64,000 bases of DNA, taken from the NCBI GenBank assembly GCA_031291325.1, contig JARLJG010000051.1, positions 1 to 64,000 on the forward strand. Reading direction: 5' to 3'. Shown piece after piece: positions 1-8,658 of the stretch. The translations under genes and the position numbers were made by a program. This DNA is from Burkholderiaceae bacterium (GTDB taxonomy: Bacteria; Pseudomonadota; Gammaproteobacteria; Burkholderiales; Burkholderiaceae_D). The notes under the pieces are model-generated. The model was not told the origin of the DNA. It searched no databases and saw nothing but the letters and a program-made list of their open reading frames with translations. How positions within the stretch are numbered: the stretch's first letter is position 1; every line of letters starts with the position of its first letter.

Positions 1-378
1 GCCGTTGATGCCATTGGTCCCGTTCTTGCCGTTGGTGCCGTTAGTGCCGTTGGCGCCGTTGCAGACGTACTGGATATTGGTCACTTCGGAGGGCGTCAAC
101 ACGCCGCTGCCGCTGGTGTCGAGGCCCGATTCGACCGTGATGCCGCCGTTCGGGCAAGCGGACGCGGGGGCGCTGTTGAGGGTGGTGAACAAGACCGTAT
201 TCTTGGTGCTCGCGCCGCTGGAACCGGTGGTGGTCGTGGTGCTGGCGGTAGTGGTAGTGGTGGCGCTCGCGGAAGACGACCCGCTGTTGCCGCCGCCGCA
301 GGCGCTTGCCAGCAACGCAACCAATGTGGCGGCAAGCAGGTTTCTGCCGCCGATTAAAACGTGATCCTTCGATAGCAT
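1..378 (-). CDS. Lipoprotein with DUF7151-like and collagen-like repeats (partial)
   Basis: The gene begins with ATG at 376-378 on the minus strand and runs off the left edge, so only 126 codons are visible. Residues 1-27 form a lipoprotein signal with lipobox ASAC (Cys27), followed by a Gly/Ser/Thr-rich linker. Around residues 70-105 there is a segment of the pattern C-PNGG-I-ESGLD-G-L-YVCNGANG, which resembles the DUF7151 module that often precedes collagen-like stretches. The visible end is a run of Gly-Thr-Asn and similar triplets. It is therefore probably an exported, lipid-anchored surface or periplasmic protein. Its first 30 residues and its leader closely match the adjacent upstream gene, so the two are tandem paralogues at their 5' ends. 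The real length is unknown. Confidence 0.75.
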   Translation of the reverse strand, partial: MLSKDHVLIGGRNLLAATLVALLASACGGGNSGSSSASATTTTTASTTTTTGSSGASTKNTVLFTTLNSAPASACPNGGITVESGLDTSGSGVLTPSEVTNIQYVCNGANGTNGTNGKNGTNGING

Positions 379-422
379 GATGATTTTCCCCTGTTGTGGT
401 GCAAATTTCAAAGCCCGAGGCG

Positions 423-2978
423 TTAGCGAACACACGTGACGTAGTCGGAAATCGTGCCGCTGGTCGCAAAGCTGCCGCCGTTGATCAGGGAGACGATGTC
501 ATAGCTGCCGGCTCCATCCGGCGTCGACGACCAGGGGGAGAGCCAGATCCAGCCCTGAGCGCTGAGCACCGACGAATTATTCGGATACGCGGCATACAAG
601 CCAAGCATTTCTGCTTTCGTCGGCAAGCGCCAGCCGGTCAGCCCGTTGATGGTTTTGCTGTTGCAATAGCTATTGGCGCCAGTGCCGACACCGCCGCTAT
701 CGATCCAAGGCAGAAATGCGCTATTGGAAGTGGGCATCCAGGTCAGCCCGCCGGCATAGACATAGCCGTTGGCCGCAATATTCGCGGACAGGTCCATGAT
801 CGTGAACGTATTGTTGCCGGCATAAACCAGATCGATGACGGAGTATTGCTGGCCGTTGATCGTCCCGGTCGTCTTGATTCCCGCCCCGGTGTTCGGGAAA
901 TTCGACAAATCGATCGATTGCTGCGGCGACGTATTCGGCGCCACCACCCACCCGCCTGAACCGATGCCGGTCACGCGCACGATATCGCCAACGCTCAGCG
1001 CCGACGAGGGCGGCAGCGTGATCGTCACCAGAGTGGCGCCGTCGTTCGCCAGATATTCGGTGTTGGCCGCTGCCTGCTGCGTGGCGCTCGCGATATCGAC
1101 CACTGCAGCGATCGCCGCTGCTTCCGTGAAATTCTCTCCGGTGACATTGCCGCTAATGCTCGTGAGGGTATAGGTGGCAGGCGTAAAGCCGTAGCCGTTG
1201 CGCGCCGGCGTGAGCGTGTAGCTGCCGCCGGCAGGCAAGCCGGCAAAAAGGTAACTGCCGTCCGCCGCAGTGGTCGTTGCGCTGGCCGTGCTGCCAGTGA
1301 GCGCGACGACCACGCCGGCCTGGCCCACGCCGTTCAAGCTGACGGTGCCGCCGATGCTGTAGGCGTTCGGCACCGCCGTTACGGTCACCACGGCGCCGCC
1401 TGCGTAAATGCCGGACACTGCATAGATCGTGTAGGTTCCCGCCGCGCTGGCGCTAAATGTCGTGGTCGCCGTGCCGTCGCTGGCGATGACGGCGCTGCTG
1501 CCGGTCAAGCTGCCCCCGGTCGAGGAAAATGCCGCCGTTTGGCCGCTTTGCGTAGTCGGGAAGGTCGCCGTCAGCGTGACGTTGGTCGAGACCGGCACGC
1601 TCGACGCGCTCAGGCCGATCGTCAACGGCGTGCTCACCATCGCGCTGACTTGGCCCTGGAGCGTCGATAACTGCAGATTGAGGCTATTGATGGTCGTGGT
1701 CTGGGTGGCAATCGTGCCGTTGGCAAGCGCAAGCTGGCCTTGCAGCGCGCTTACCGCGTCGAGCACATTCTGGGTCGTTTGCGACAGGTCGCCGCCGGAC
1801 GTGGTGTTGAGCAGATTTTGCAGCGCCGTAAAGGTCGACGCGTAGGTGCTGTTGGCGCTGGTTAGCGAGGAGATCGTGCTTTGCAGCGCGCTTACCGCAT
1901 TCGTCAGGGTGGTCTGCGACAGATCGCCGCCGGGCGTGCCGAGTTGCGCTTGCAGCGCCGTCAAGGTGGTCTGGTAGGTGCTGTTGGCGCCGCTTAGCGT
2001 CGATATCGTGCTTTGCAGTCCCGAAATCGCCGCGCTCAGAGTCGCTTGCGATAGGTCGCCGCTGGCCGTGCCGAGTTGCGTTTGCAGCGCAGTCAAGGTC
2101 GTGGTGTAGATGGAAATCGTGTTTGTCTGGCTGGCGATCGTGCTCTTCAGGCTCGATACGGCGGTCGTCAGCGTCGCTTGCGACAGGTCGCCGGACGGTG
2201 TGCCCAGCAGCGCTTGCAAGGCGCTCAAGGTCGTGCTGTAGCTGCTGATGGTGCCATTGGCTGTTGCCAGTTGCGCCGCCAGGCTGGTGTTGGCGCTTTG
2301 CAGTGTCGCGACCTGGGCGGTCAGCGTGGTGATCTGGGCGGTCTGCGTGGCGATCTGGCTGTTCAGGCTGGCGATCTGGTTGTTCAGGTCGGTGATTTGC
2401 GCTTGCAAGCTGCTGCCGGTGCTCGACGCGCCGTTGTTTTGCGCCGTCAGCGTGGCGACCTGCGTTTGCAGCGCGGCGACCTGTGTTTGCAGCGTGGCGA
2501 CTTGCGTTTGCAGCGCGGTGAGCTGGCCTTGCAGGTTGGTCAGGCTGGTTTGGCTATTGGTGTAGGCGGTCGCCAGCGTGCTGGCGGTCGAGGCCAGGCT
2601 GTTGGCCAACGCTTCCAGCACCAGCACCTGGTTGCTGGCGGCCTTGAGTTGCGCGGTGGTGGCCGCAGTCGTCGATTGCCCCGCCAGTTGCGACAAGGTG
2701 TTTTCCGTTTGCGTGAGCGACGCAATCGCGGCGGCGATGCCGCTGCTGTCGGTCGTCGATTGCGCCTGCGCCGCGCTCAGTTGCGTTTGAACTGCCGCCA
2801 GTTGGGTTTGCAGCGAGGCGATCTGCGTTTGCTGGTCTTGATTCGACGAGGAACTGCTGCTGTCGCTGCTACTGCTGCCGTTGCTGCCGCCGCTGCCGCA
2901 GGCACTCGCCAGCAAGGCAAAGAAAACGGCGGCAAGCAGGTTTCTGCCGCCGATGAAAACGCGACCCTTCGATAGCAT
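423..2978 (-). CDS. Large coiled-coil lipoprotein with Ig-like and DUF1566-like domains
   Basis: The protein has 851 aa from the ATG at 2976-2978; the reading frame stays open further upstream but that part carries no signal sequence. Domains in order: lipoprotein signal ending LLASAC (Cys27); Gly/Ser linker; a long Gln/Thr/Leu-rich coiled coil (about residues 45-420) with 44-residue repeats; an invasin/Big-like Ig domain; a carboxypeptidase-regulatory-like beta domain (IGGTVSLNG...DGSYLFAGLPAGGSY); and a C-terminal DUF1566-like domain with the signature GWRLPTKAEM. The architecture fits a lipid-anchored rod holding a ligand- or surface-interacting head. The paralogue at 1-378 lies 44 bp downstream on the same strand, so they probably form an operon. 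A palindromic operator and a -10-like box lie about 85-130 bp upstream. The function is unknown. Confidence 0.8.
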   Translation of the reverse strand: MLSKGRVFIGGRNLLAAVFFALLASACGSGGSNGSSSSDSSSSSSNQDQQTQIASLQTQLAAVQTQLSAAQAQSTTDSSGIAAAIASLTQTENTLSQLAGQSTTAATTAQLKAASNQVLVLEALANSLASTASTLATAYTNSQTSLTNLQGQLTALQTQVATLQTQVAALQTQVATLTAQNNGASSTGSSLQAQITDLNNQIASLNSQIATQTAQITTLTAQVATLQSANTSLAAQLATANGTISSYSTTLSALQALLGTPSGDLSQATLTTAVSSLKSTIASQTNTISIYTTTLTALQTQLGTASGDLSQATLSAAISGLQSTISTLSGANSTYQTTLTALQAQLGTPGGDLSQTTLTNAVSALQSTISSLTSANSTYASTFTALQNLLNTTSGGDLSQTTQNVLDAVSALQGQLALANGTIATQTTTINSLNLQLSTLQGQVSAMVSTPLTIGLSASSVPVSTNVTLTATFPTTQSGQTAAFSSTGGSLTGSSAVIASDGTATTTFSASAAGTYTIYAVSGIYAGGAVVTVTAVPNAYSIGGTVSLNGVGQAGVVVALTGSTASATTTAADGSYLFAGLPAGGSYTLTPARNGYGFTPATYTLTSISGNVTGENFTEAAAIAAVVDIASATQQAAANTEYLANDGATLVTITLPPSSALSVGDIVRVTGIGSGGWVVAPNTSPQQSIDLSNFPNTGAGIKTTGTINGQQYSVIDLVYAGNNTFTIMDLSANIAANGYVYAGGLTWMPTSNSAFLPWIDSGGVGTGANSYCNSKTINGLTGWRLPTKAEMLGLYAAYPNNSSVLSAQGWIWLSPWSSTPDGAGSYDIVSLINGGSFATSGTISDYVTCVR
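1775..2245. repeat. About 132-bp tandem repeats inside the coiled-coil gene
   Basis: Three to four imperfect direct repeats of about 132 bp encode 44-residue units, each ending in a TALQ-LGT-GDLSQ-like motif. Forty-four residues equal four 11-residue coiled-coil periods, so unit gain or loss would change rod length without disturbing the heptad or hendecad register. Boundaries are approximate. Confidence 0.6.
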
Positions 2979-3062
2979 GATGACTTTCCCCTGTTGTAGT
3001 GCAAATCCGTGTCGAGGCCGCACTGCCCCGCGTGCGATCTGGCGCCGCCTCGAAGATGGCAA

Positions 3063-3106
3063 ATGATAAAGGCCAATAGCGCCGCCGCCCATAGTCCATT
3101 TGGACT
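3063..3106 (-). promoter_or_regulatory. Inverted-repeat operator plus -10-like box for the coiled-coil lipoprotein
   Basis: An inverted repeat, TAGTCCATTTGGACTG (3092-3107; arms match 5 of 6), lies 22 bp upstream of a minus-strand -10-like hexamer TATCAT (3063-3068). The same arrangement, with the same 22-bp gap, occurs upstream of the DUF4157 toxin at 53521-53564. The position fits an activator that replaces a -35 element. The LuxR-type regulator gene starts 54 bp away on the other strand and is a candidate binder, which is inference. Confidence 0.5.
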
Positions 3107-3159
3107 GGTTGCCGACAAAATACTTGCGCATCGAAGGCGGCGCTGGTCTAATTGTCGCC

Positions 3160-3771
3160 ATGTTATCAACCACAATTTTGCTCATCGACGACCACGCGTT
3201 GTTCCGTTCCGGCTTGCGCATGGTGCTCAATACCGGCATGCAAGGCATCGAAGTGGTGGAAGCCGGCTCGCTGGAAGAGGCGATGTGGCTCGACATCGCC
3301 GTGCCGGCCATCGTGCTGCTCGATATCCAGCTGCAAGGCTTGAACGGCCTGGAAGGCATGGCCCTGCTCAAGCGCAAATGGCCGCAAGCGCCGGTGGTGG
3401 TGCTGTCGGCCGACAGCGGCGCCGACACCGTGCGCAACGCGCAGGAACGCGGCGCCGCGCACTTCGTCTCCAAGGCCGATTCGGCCGACCGCATCCTGGC
3501 CGTGATCCATCAAGTGTTGCACGGCATCGCCGACCCCGTGCGCAACGCAGGTTCCGCCGGCGCGGACGCAAACCAGACGCGGCTGACGCCGCGCCAGTGC
3601 GAAGTGCTCGACCTGCTGTGCCAGGGCTTGTCCAATAAACTCATCGGGCGGCGTCTGAACCTGTCCGAAAACACCGTGCGCGGCCATGTGCAGGCAGTGC
3701 TGGCGGCGCTGCAAGTGGTGAGCCGCTCGGAAGCCGCATTTGCCGCGCGCCAGCGCGGGCTGGTAAGCTGA
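3160..3771 (+). CDS. LuxR/NarL-type response regulator
   Basis: This 203-aa two-component response regulator has a receiver domain at residues 1-120 with the acidic pair D10/D11, phospho-acceptor D55 (in IVLLDIQL) and conserved K105 (FVSKAD). A LuxR-type helix-turn-helix follows at about residues 141-200 (LTPRQCEVLDLLCQGLSNKLI...ENTVRGHVQ). The ATG at 3160 was chosen over an upstream in-frame start at 3100 because the receiver fold begins immediately after it. The stop is followed one base later by the start of the hybrid sensor kinase gene, so the two are translationally coupled and surely partners. The signal is unknown. The regulator may act on the palindrome at 3091-3107. Confidence 0.93.
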   Translation: MLSTTILLIDDHALFRSGLRMVLNTGMQGIEVVEAGSLEEAMWLDIAVPAIVLLDIQLQGLNGLEGMALLKRKWPQAPVVVLSADSGADTVRNAQERGAAHFVSKADSADRILAVIHQVLHGIADPVRNAGSAGADANQTRLTPRQCEVLDLLCQGLSNKLIGRRLNLSENTVRGHVQAVLAALQVVSRSEAAFAARQRGLVS

Positions 3772-3772
3772 G

Positions 3773-5602
3773 ATGAGCGGCGGCGCGGCGCCGGGCAGCC
3801 GATCGGCGACCCACGAAGAGCGCGTGCGCGTCGAGCAAATCCGGCTGCTGCTGGGCAATCTCGGCAGCTCGGCCATTCCGGGCATCCTGGTTGCCATGTT
3901 GATGGTGTGGACGCTGCACAACGACAGCAATACCGGGGCGCTGATCGCGTGGTGCGCCATCGTCGCCGTCTCCAAGCTGGTCGATGTCGCCGATGCGCGC
4001 CGCATCCTCGCCTCCGGCATTCCACCGCAAGTTTCGCAGCGCCTGGTATGGCGCCTGATGGGCTTGCATGCAGTCGATGGCGCTGCCTGGGGCGGGCTGG
4101 CCCTGGTCACTCTCGGCAATGCTTCCGCCACCGGCAGCATCCTGGTGATCGCGGTGCTGTCGGGCATCGTCGGCAATTCGATGTCGCTGCTCTCGCCGGT
4201 GCTGCCTGCGTTCGTCATGTTTTGCATCGGTGAACTGGGCTTGCTGGCGCTGGCCGCCTGGCGCTTGCACGATGTCGCCTACAACGCGCTCGGCGTGGCC
4301 GCGCTGCTGTACATGTCGACGCTGCTGGTGCAGGCGCGCAACAGCGCCAAGGCGGTGCGCGCCGGCATCGAACTGCGCTTCGACAACGTCGAGCTGGTGC
4401 AGCGCCTGCAGATCGAATCGCAAAGGTCGCAACAGGCATTGCGCGCCGCCGAAGAAGCCACGCTGGCGAAGTCGCGGTTTTTGGCCGCCGCCAGCCACGA
4501 CCTGCGCCAGCCGATCCACGCGCAAGGGCTGTTCCTCGAAGTGCTGGCGCGCACCGACCTGACGCCGGCCCAGCGCGAACTGCTGGCCAGCGCGCGCAGC
4601 GCCTCCGAAGCCTCGGCCGACATGCTGCACACGCTGCTGGACTACTCGCGCATCGAGGCCGGCGTGGTCGAGCCGCACGTGCGGCCCTTCCTGTTGCAGC
4701 CGCTGTTGAACAAGATCGAAAACGAACTCGCCTCGCAAGCCGACAGCAAGGGCATCGTCTACCGCTCGCGCGAAACCCATGTCGCGCTCGCCTCCGACCC
4801 GGCGCTGGTGGAACTGATCTTGCGCAACCTGGTCTCCAATGCGGTGCGCTACACCGTGCGCGGCGGCGTGCTGGTGGCCTGCCGCGAGCGCGCCGGCTAC
4901 GCGCTGCTCGAAGTGTGGGATACCGGCATCGGCATCGCGCCGGCGCAGCAGCCGGAAATCTTCCGCGAATTTTGCCAGCTCGGCAATCCCGAGCGCGACC
5001 GCCAGAAGGGCCTCGGCCTGGGCCTGGCCATCGTGCAAGGCCTGGTGCACATACTCGGCCATGAATTGACCCTGAGCTCGGCGCCGGGGCGCGGCAGCGT
5101 ATTCCGCTTGCGCCTGCCGGTGGCGCAGGCGGTGGTGGTCGAGGACGATCCGCAAAGCGTCGGCGAACCGATGCGCAAGCTCGACGCGCGGGTGCTGGTG
5201 ATCGACGACGACGCCATCGTGCGCGCCGGCATGATCGAGTTGTTGCGCAACTGGGGCTGCCGCTGCATGGCGGCGGAATCGATCGAAGAAGCGCTGGCGG
5301 CAGCGCGCGCCAATCCGCCCGACATGGTCATCAGCGACTACCGGCTGCGCGATCAGCGCACCGGCACCGAGGCCATCAACGCGGTGCGCGGCGCGCTCGG
5401 ACGCGACGTGCCGGCGCTGCTCATCACCGGCGACACCGCGCCCGCGCGCCTGCGCGAAGCGCGCGCCAGCGGGCTGGATCTGTTGCACAAGCCGGTCTCG
5501 CCCGGCCAGTTGTATCGCCGCCTGGCCAGCCGCCTGGAGAGCGCAAAGAACCCGGCCTCGGAGCGCGCGCCGCAATTGGCAGGGCACGACGAAGCCCGCT
5601 GA
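3773..5602 (+). CDS. Hybrid sensor histidine kinase with C-terminal receiver
   Basis: The protein has 609 aa. Residues 25-190 hold several hydrophobic, probably membrane-spanning segments without a recognisable periplasmic sensor domain. A coiled linker leads to the H box SHDLRQP (H242), an N box (N352/N356), a G1 box DTGIG (383-387) and a G2 box KGLGLGL (412-418), making a complete ATP-binding kinase core. The C-terminal receiver (about 470-590) has acidic residues DDD 478-480 and phospho-acceptor D522 in ISDYRL. The SHDLRQP-type kinases with a fused receiver are common in beta- and gammaproteobacteria and usually act on an adjacent LuxR-type regulator, here the gene one base upstream. The seven-helix-like input suggests sensing within the membrane. 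Confidence 0.93.
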   Translation: MSGGAAPGSRSATHEERVRVEQIRLLLGNLGSSAIPGILVAMLMVWTLHNDSNTGALIAWCAIVAVSKLVDVADARRILASGIPPQVSQRLVWRLMGLHAVDGAAWGGLALVTLGNASATGSILVIAVLSGIVGNSMSLLSPVLPAFVMFCIGELGLLALAAWRLHDVAYNALGVAALLYMSTLLVQARNSAKAVRAGIELRFDNVELVQRLQIESQRSQQALRAAEEATLAKSRFLAAASHDLRQPIHAQGLFLEVLARTDLTPAQRELLASARSASEASADMLHTLLDYSRIEAGVVEPHVRPFLLQPLLNKIENELASQADSKGIVYRSRETHVALASDPALVELILRNLVSNAVRYTVRGGVLVACRERAGYALLEVWDTGIGIAPAQQPEIFREFCQLGNPERDRQKGLGLGLAIVQGLVHILGHELTLSSAPGRGSVFRLRLPVAQAVVVEDDPQSVGEPMRKLDARVLVIDDDAIVRAGMIELLRNWGCRCMAAESIEEALAAARANPPDMVISDYRLRDQRTGTEAINAVRGALGRDVPALLITGDTAPARLREARASGLDLLHKPVSPGQLYRRLASRLESAKNPASERAPQLAGHDEAR

Positions 5603-5846
5603 ATCTAGCCTCTGTTTTTACCCATGCCGAGCGCATCGCAATGCGTTATGCGGTATTATAATTTCCATATAGCAATATCATGCATTGTGACAATTCCATG
5701 ACATTGTGTACAATAGAGTATCCCGGTGCCCAGCCGGAGAAATAATAAATAATTTGACAATCGATCTCGCCTGTTGGCGGTCGGCGGTTCCCTGAACCTG
5801 CGTCGCCGGACGATGTCCGAGCAGATCGAAATACGGAGAAACAGGC

Positions 5847-6269
5847 ATGAAGGGAATGGAAGCGGACGCGGCCTCCCACACCTCGAGTATGGCAAACGAA
5901 TCGGCCCCAGCGCCGGTAATCGAACAAAAAAGCGGTAATTTTCGTAAAGTCCGCAAGAGCGCTCGTCAAGACTGGGCGCTTCCGATTAATGGAAGCGCGC
6001 CGATCCTGCCGGCGACGCCAGTGCGCCTCAAAGCGAAACGCCGCCGCGAAATCCTTGCGCTGGCGCCAGCCGAAGTCGAGATGTTGCGCCAATTGCACGA
6101 GCGCTGCGAGGCAGTCGGCATGAACATCCGCAAGCCGCGCCTGCTGGCGGCCGGGTTGCAATTGCTGGCGGCGCTGCCGATGGGCAAATTCCTGGCCGTG
6201 CTCGGCCCGCTGGAGACGCCCGTCAACGTGCAAAAAATCAAGAAAAGAAAGCCGCCGACTGCGGCTTGA
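5847..6269 (+). CDS. Small basic hypothetical protein
   Basis: The protein has 140 aa and an ATG preceded by CGGAGA at about 5834-5839. It is strongly basic, with a C-terminal Lys/Arg cluster (KIKKRK). The central part (residues 65-115, RRREILAL-PAEVEMLRQLHERCEAVG...PRLLAAGLQLLAALP) is predicted helical and looks like a small DNA- or RNA-binding domain, but no family is recognised. It sits alone behind an AT-rich leader (5640-5760), with an 11-bp tandem repeat beginning at its stop codon. The function is unknown; a nucleic-acid-binding role is inference from composition. Confidence 0.6.
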   Translation: MKGMEADAASHTSSMANESAPAPVIEQKSGNFRKVRKSARQDWALPINGSAPILPATPVRLKAKRRREILALAPAEVEMLRQLHERCEAVGMNIRKPRLLAAGLQLLAALPMGKFLAVLGPLETPVNVQKIKKRKPPTAA

Positions 6270-6311
6270 GTCCGCTTCGAGTCCACTTCGAGTCCGCTTC
6301 GTGTCCGCTCG
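6268..6311. repeat. Four tandem 11-bp repeats
   Basis: Units GAGTCCGCTTC, GAGTCCACTTC, GAGTCCGCTTC and GTGTCCGCTCG follow head to tail and overlap the stop codon of the preceding gene. Each unit is about one helical turn. A related fragment, GATCCACTTCGATTTC, occurs near 6412, just before the next small gene. It could be a repeat-length polymorphism or a multi-copy protein site. Confidence 0.55.
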
Positions 6312-6442
6312 GATTGCTGCTCCGTCCGGCAGCACGATGGATCTCCCCGCTGTGCCGAAATAGTCATCGCCGTGACATCGAACCGGAGTAAAGTAGTACA
6401 TCCCAAGGTTCGATCCACTTCGATTTCTCAATCATCGGCGGA

Positions 6443-6652
6443 ATGCACATCATGAGCCCGGATATCCTGATCGTCAAAGACCGGGGCGGTTATCGCCTGT
6501 TGCACGGCTACCTGCATCTGGAAAACTCCCTCAACATGGCCAAGGAAATCCTGGTCGAAGTCCAAGGCGAAGGCCAGGTCCGCATCGTCAAGAAGTCCGG
6601 CCGCATCTACGTCAACGACGAAACGCTGCGTTTGCCGCATCTGACCAACTAA
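6443..6652 (+). CDS. Small hypothetical protein
   Basis: The protein has 69 aa (66 aa if translation begins at the second ATG, 6452). The sequence (IVKDRGGYRLLHGYLHLEN...EVQGEGQVRIVKKSGRIYVND) alternates short charged and hydrophobic beta-like stretches and has no Cys. GGCGGA just upstream is a weak Shine-Dalgarno match, better spaced for the second ATG. No family is recognised. The even codon bias and the absence of better overlapping frames support real coding. Confidence 0.5.
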   Translation: MHIMSPDILIVKDRGGYRLLHGYLHLENSLNMAKEILVEVQGEGQVRIVKKSGRIYVNDETLRLPHLTN

Positions 6653-6900
6653 GCGCATCAGCCGGTATTTAAATCCAGCCAGGACGGTTTGGCTTTCTGG
6701 CATCGGATCGAGAACGATATTGCTTTTGCAATCATTGTCAATTTTCAATTGTTTTTCTATCCGTCATGCGGTGTTTACACCCGGGTTTCAGGCCGATTCC
6801 GGCATTTTGTTGTCAAAACCTGTCAAAAAGTGCAGCTCCAGCGGCAAAAAATCGAAACTACCGCTTAAAATGTAACCATTTGTAGTTGAGCCATTTTGTA

Positions 6901-8658
6901 ATGGAACCATTATGGTTCTTGCGCAGCAATGGTTTCGCTATCGCTAAATACGCGCGCGAGGGGGATAAATTGGGATTGCCGAATCAACGCTTGCTGCCGC
7001 GCGTGGTCCACCGCGACTATTTTGCCGCTTCCGGCGTGGCCGACATCGAGCGCGAGCCGGAGCGCTTCGGTTACCTGCGCGCGCTGGGCAACGACGTCTA
7101 TGCCTTTCTTGCGCAACAAGTCGAGCTTGCTGGCGCGGTGACGCTGCGCAATGTCCATGCCGAGCACCTGGCGGAAATGGGTTGCAGCGTCGAGACCGCC
7201 TGGCAGCAGGCCTATGCCAACGTGGCGCGCTTGATCGCCGATGGGGCCTTCCAGCAATCGCTTACCAGGACCGGCGCCGGCAACGACTGGGCCGTGTGGA
7301 TCGGCGACAACTTCACCTCGTCGTGCGCGCTGCTGCCGGAATTCTACGATTGGTGCCGCGCGCAATTGCAGGGCGACAGCTTCATGGTCTGCATCGCGTC
7401 GAGCCAGCTGGTTTTCGTGCTGCGCAATTGCACGCGTGAAGCGCTGGCGAAATTCGACCCGGTGGTCGGCAAGATGCTCGAAGGTTCGCAATGCCAGGTG
7501 TCGACCGCATGGTTCCATCTGAACGGCGACGGCTTGGCGCCGCTGCCGTCCGGCGGCGCGAGCGGCGGGCCGAGCGGCGACGCCTCTGGCGCCAGCTATC
7601 GCGTCGCGCTGGCCGGCATCCGCGAAGGCAGCACGCGCGAACAAGTCGCCGCCGCGCTTGCCACGCTGTTTTCCGGCTACGATCATGCCAAAATCATGGC
7701 GCTGCTGGAGCGGACCGGCGTCGTCGTCAAGCGCGGCGTCGATGCCGCCACCGCGCAGCAATACCGGGCAGCACTGGAAAAGTGCGGCTGCCTGTGCGCC
7801 ATCGTTGCCGAGGATGCGCCCGCTGCCGCGCCGAAGCCGGCGATTCAAGCCTGTTTTCAAGCCTGTTTCAAAGCCGCCAGGGAAATCGGCGTCAGCCCCC
7901 TGGTGTATGCCGCAATGACCGGCGACGCGCCGCTGGTGACGGCCTTGGTTGCCGACGGCGCCGACCCCAGCTTCGCCGACCAGGAGGGCTTTACCGCCGC
8001 CATGTTTGCCGCCGAGCTGGGCAAGACCGAGGCGCTCAAGGCGTTGGTGGCAGCCAAGGCCAAACTCGACGCCCGCAATCGCAAGGGCTTTACCGCCGCC
8101 ACGATTGCCGCCGAGTATGGACAACTGGACACCTTGAAGGTATTGATCGCCGCCGGCGCCGATCTCGATGTCGGCAACGATGTCGGCATGAATGCCTTGA
8201 TGATGGCCATTCAAAACGACCACGAAGCGGTCGCGCGCGTGCTGATCGCCGCCGGCGTCGACCTGGAGCATCAAAGCGAACAAGGCTATCGCGCGCTGGC
8301 GCTGGCGGCCCAGCATGGCCGCGTCGAGGTCGTCAGGATGCTGCTGGCCGCGCACGCCGAAGTCAATCCGCCGCACCCGCAAGGCATCACGGCGGCGATG
8401 CTGGCTTGCCAGGGCGGCGATCTGGACATAGTGAAACTGCTGGCCGCAGCCGGCGCCGACTTGCAGGCGAAAGCGGCCAACGGATTTACCGCCAAGGCCA
8501 TCGCGCAGCAATTCAAACACACGGAAATCGTCGACTTCCTGCGGCGCGGGCCAGCGCAAGGACGGCGCGATGAGCAGGACAGCGCGCCCGCCGGCACCAA
8601 AGGCTCCGGCCTCGGCCAGGCATTCAAGACCGTGCGGCGCATTCTCAACGGCATATGA
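6901..8658 (+). CDS. Ankyrin-repeat protein with DUF1444-like N-terminus
   Basis: The protein has about 585 aa from the ATG at 6901; a TTG at 6886 is also in frame. The first 215 residues (VTLRNVHAEHLAEMGCSVETAWQQAY-N...) resemble the DUF1444/YtpQ fold. A middle segment (about 235-310, YRVALAGIREGSTREQVAAALATLF) looks like a small alpha/beta module of the L7/L12-C type. From about 335 to 555 there are six ankyrin repeats (for example GFTAAMFAAELGKTEALKALV). There is no signal peptide or membrane segment, so it is probably cytoplasmic. Ankyrin repeats imply protein binding; no catalytic residues are evident. The gene stands alone after a 248-bp AT-rich leader. The N-terminal family call is tentative, the ankyrin call firm. 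Confidence 0.8.
   Translation: MEPLWFLRSNGFAIAKYAREGDKLGLPNQRLLPRVVHRDYFAASGVADIEREPERFGYLRALGNDVYAFLAQQVELAGAVTLRNVHAEHLAEMGCSVETAWQQAYANVARLIADGAFQQSLTRTGAGNDWAVWIGDNFTSSCALLPEFYDWCRAQLQGDSFMVCIASSQLVFVLRNCTREALAKFDPVVGKMLEGSQCQVSTAWFHLNGDGLAPLPSGGASGGPSGDASGASYRVALAGIREGSTREQVAAALATLFSGYDHAKIMALLERTGVVVKRGVDAATAQQYRAALEKCGCLCAIVAEDAPAAAPKPAIQACFQACFKAAREIGVSPLVYAAMTGDAPLVTALVADGADPSFADQEGFTAAMFAAELGKTEALKALVAAKAKLDARNRKGFTAATIAAEYGQLDTLKVLIAAGADLDVGNDVGMNALMMAIQNDHEAVARVLIAAGVDLEHQSEQGYRALALAAQHGRVEVVRMLLAAHAEVNPPHPQGITAAMLACQGGDLDIVKLLAAAGADLQAKAANGFTAKAIAQQFKHTEIVDFLRRGPAQGRRDEQDSAPAGTKGSGLGQAFKTVRRILNGI

Noticed and set aside
2076..2975. A 299-codon plus-strand frame with GDLRLQ-type repeats
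   Set aside because: Regular repeats are the complement of the coiled-coil repeats; it lacks a start signal, and the minus strand has a signal peptide and domains.
3641..5587. A 648-codon open frame antisense to the sensor kinase
   Set aside because: Composition is the reverse complement of a GC-rich kinase; the plus strand carries all the kinase boxes.
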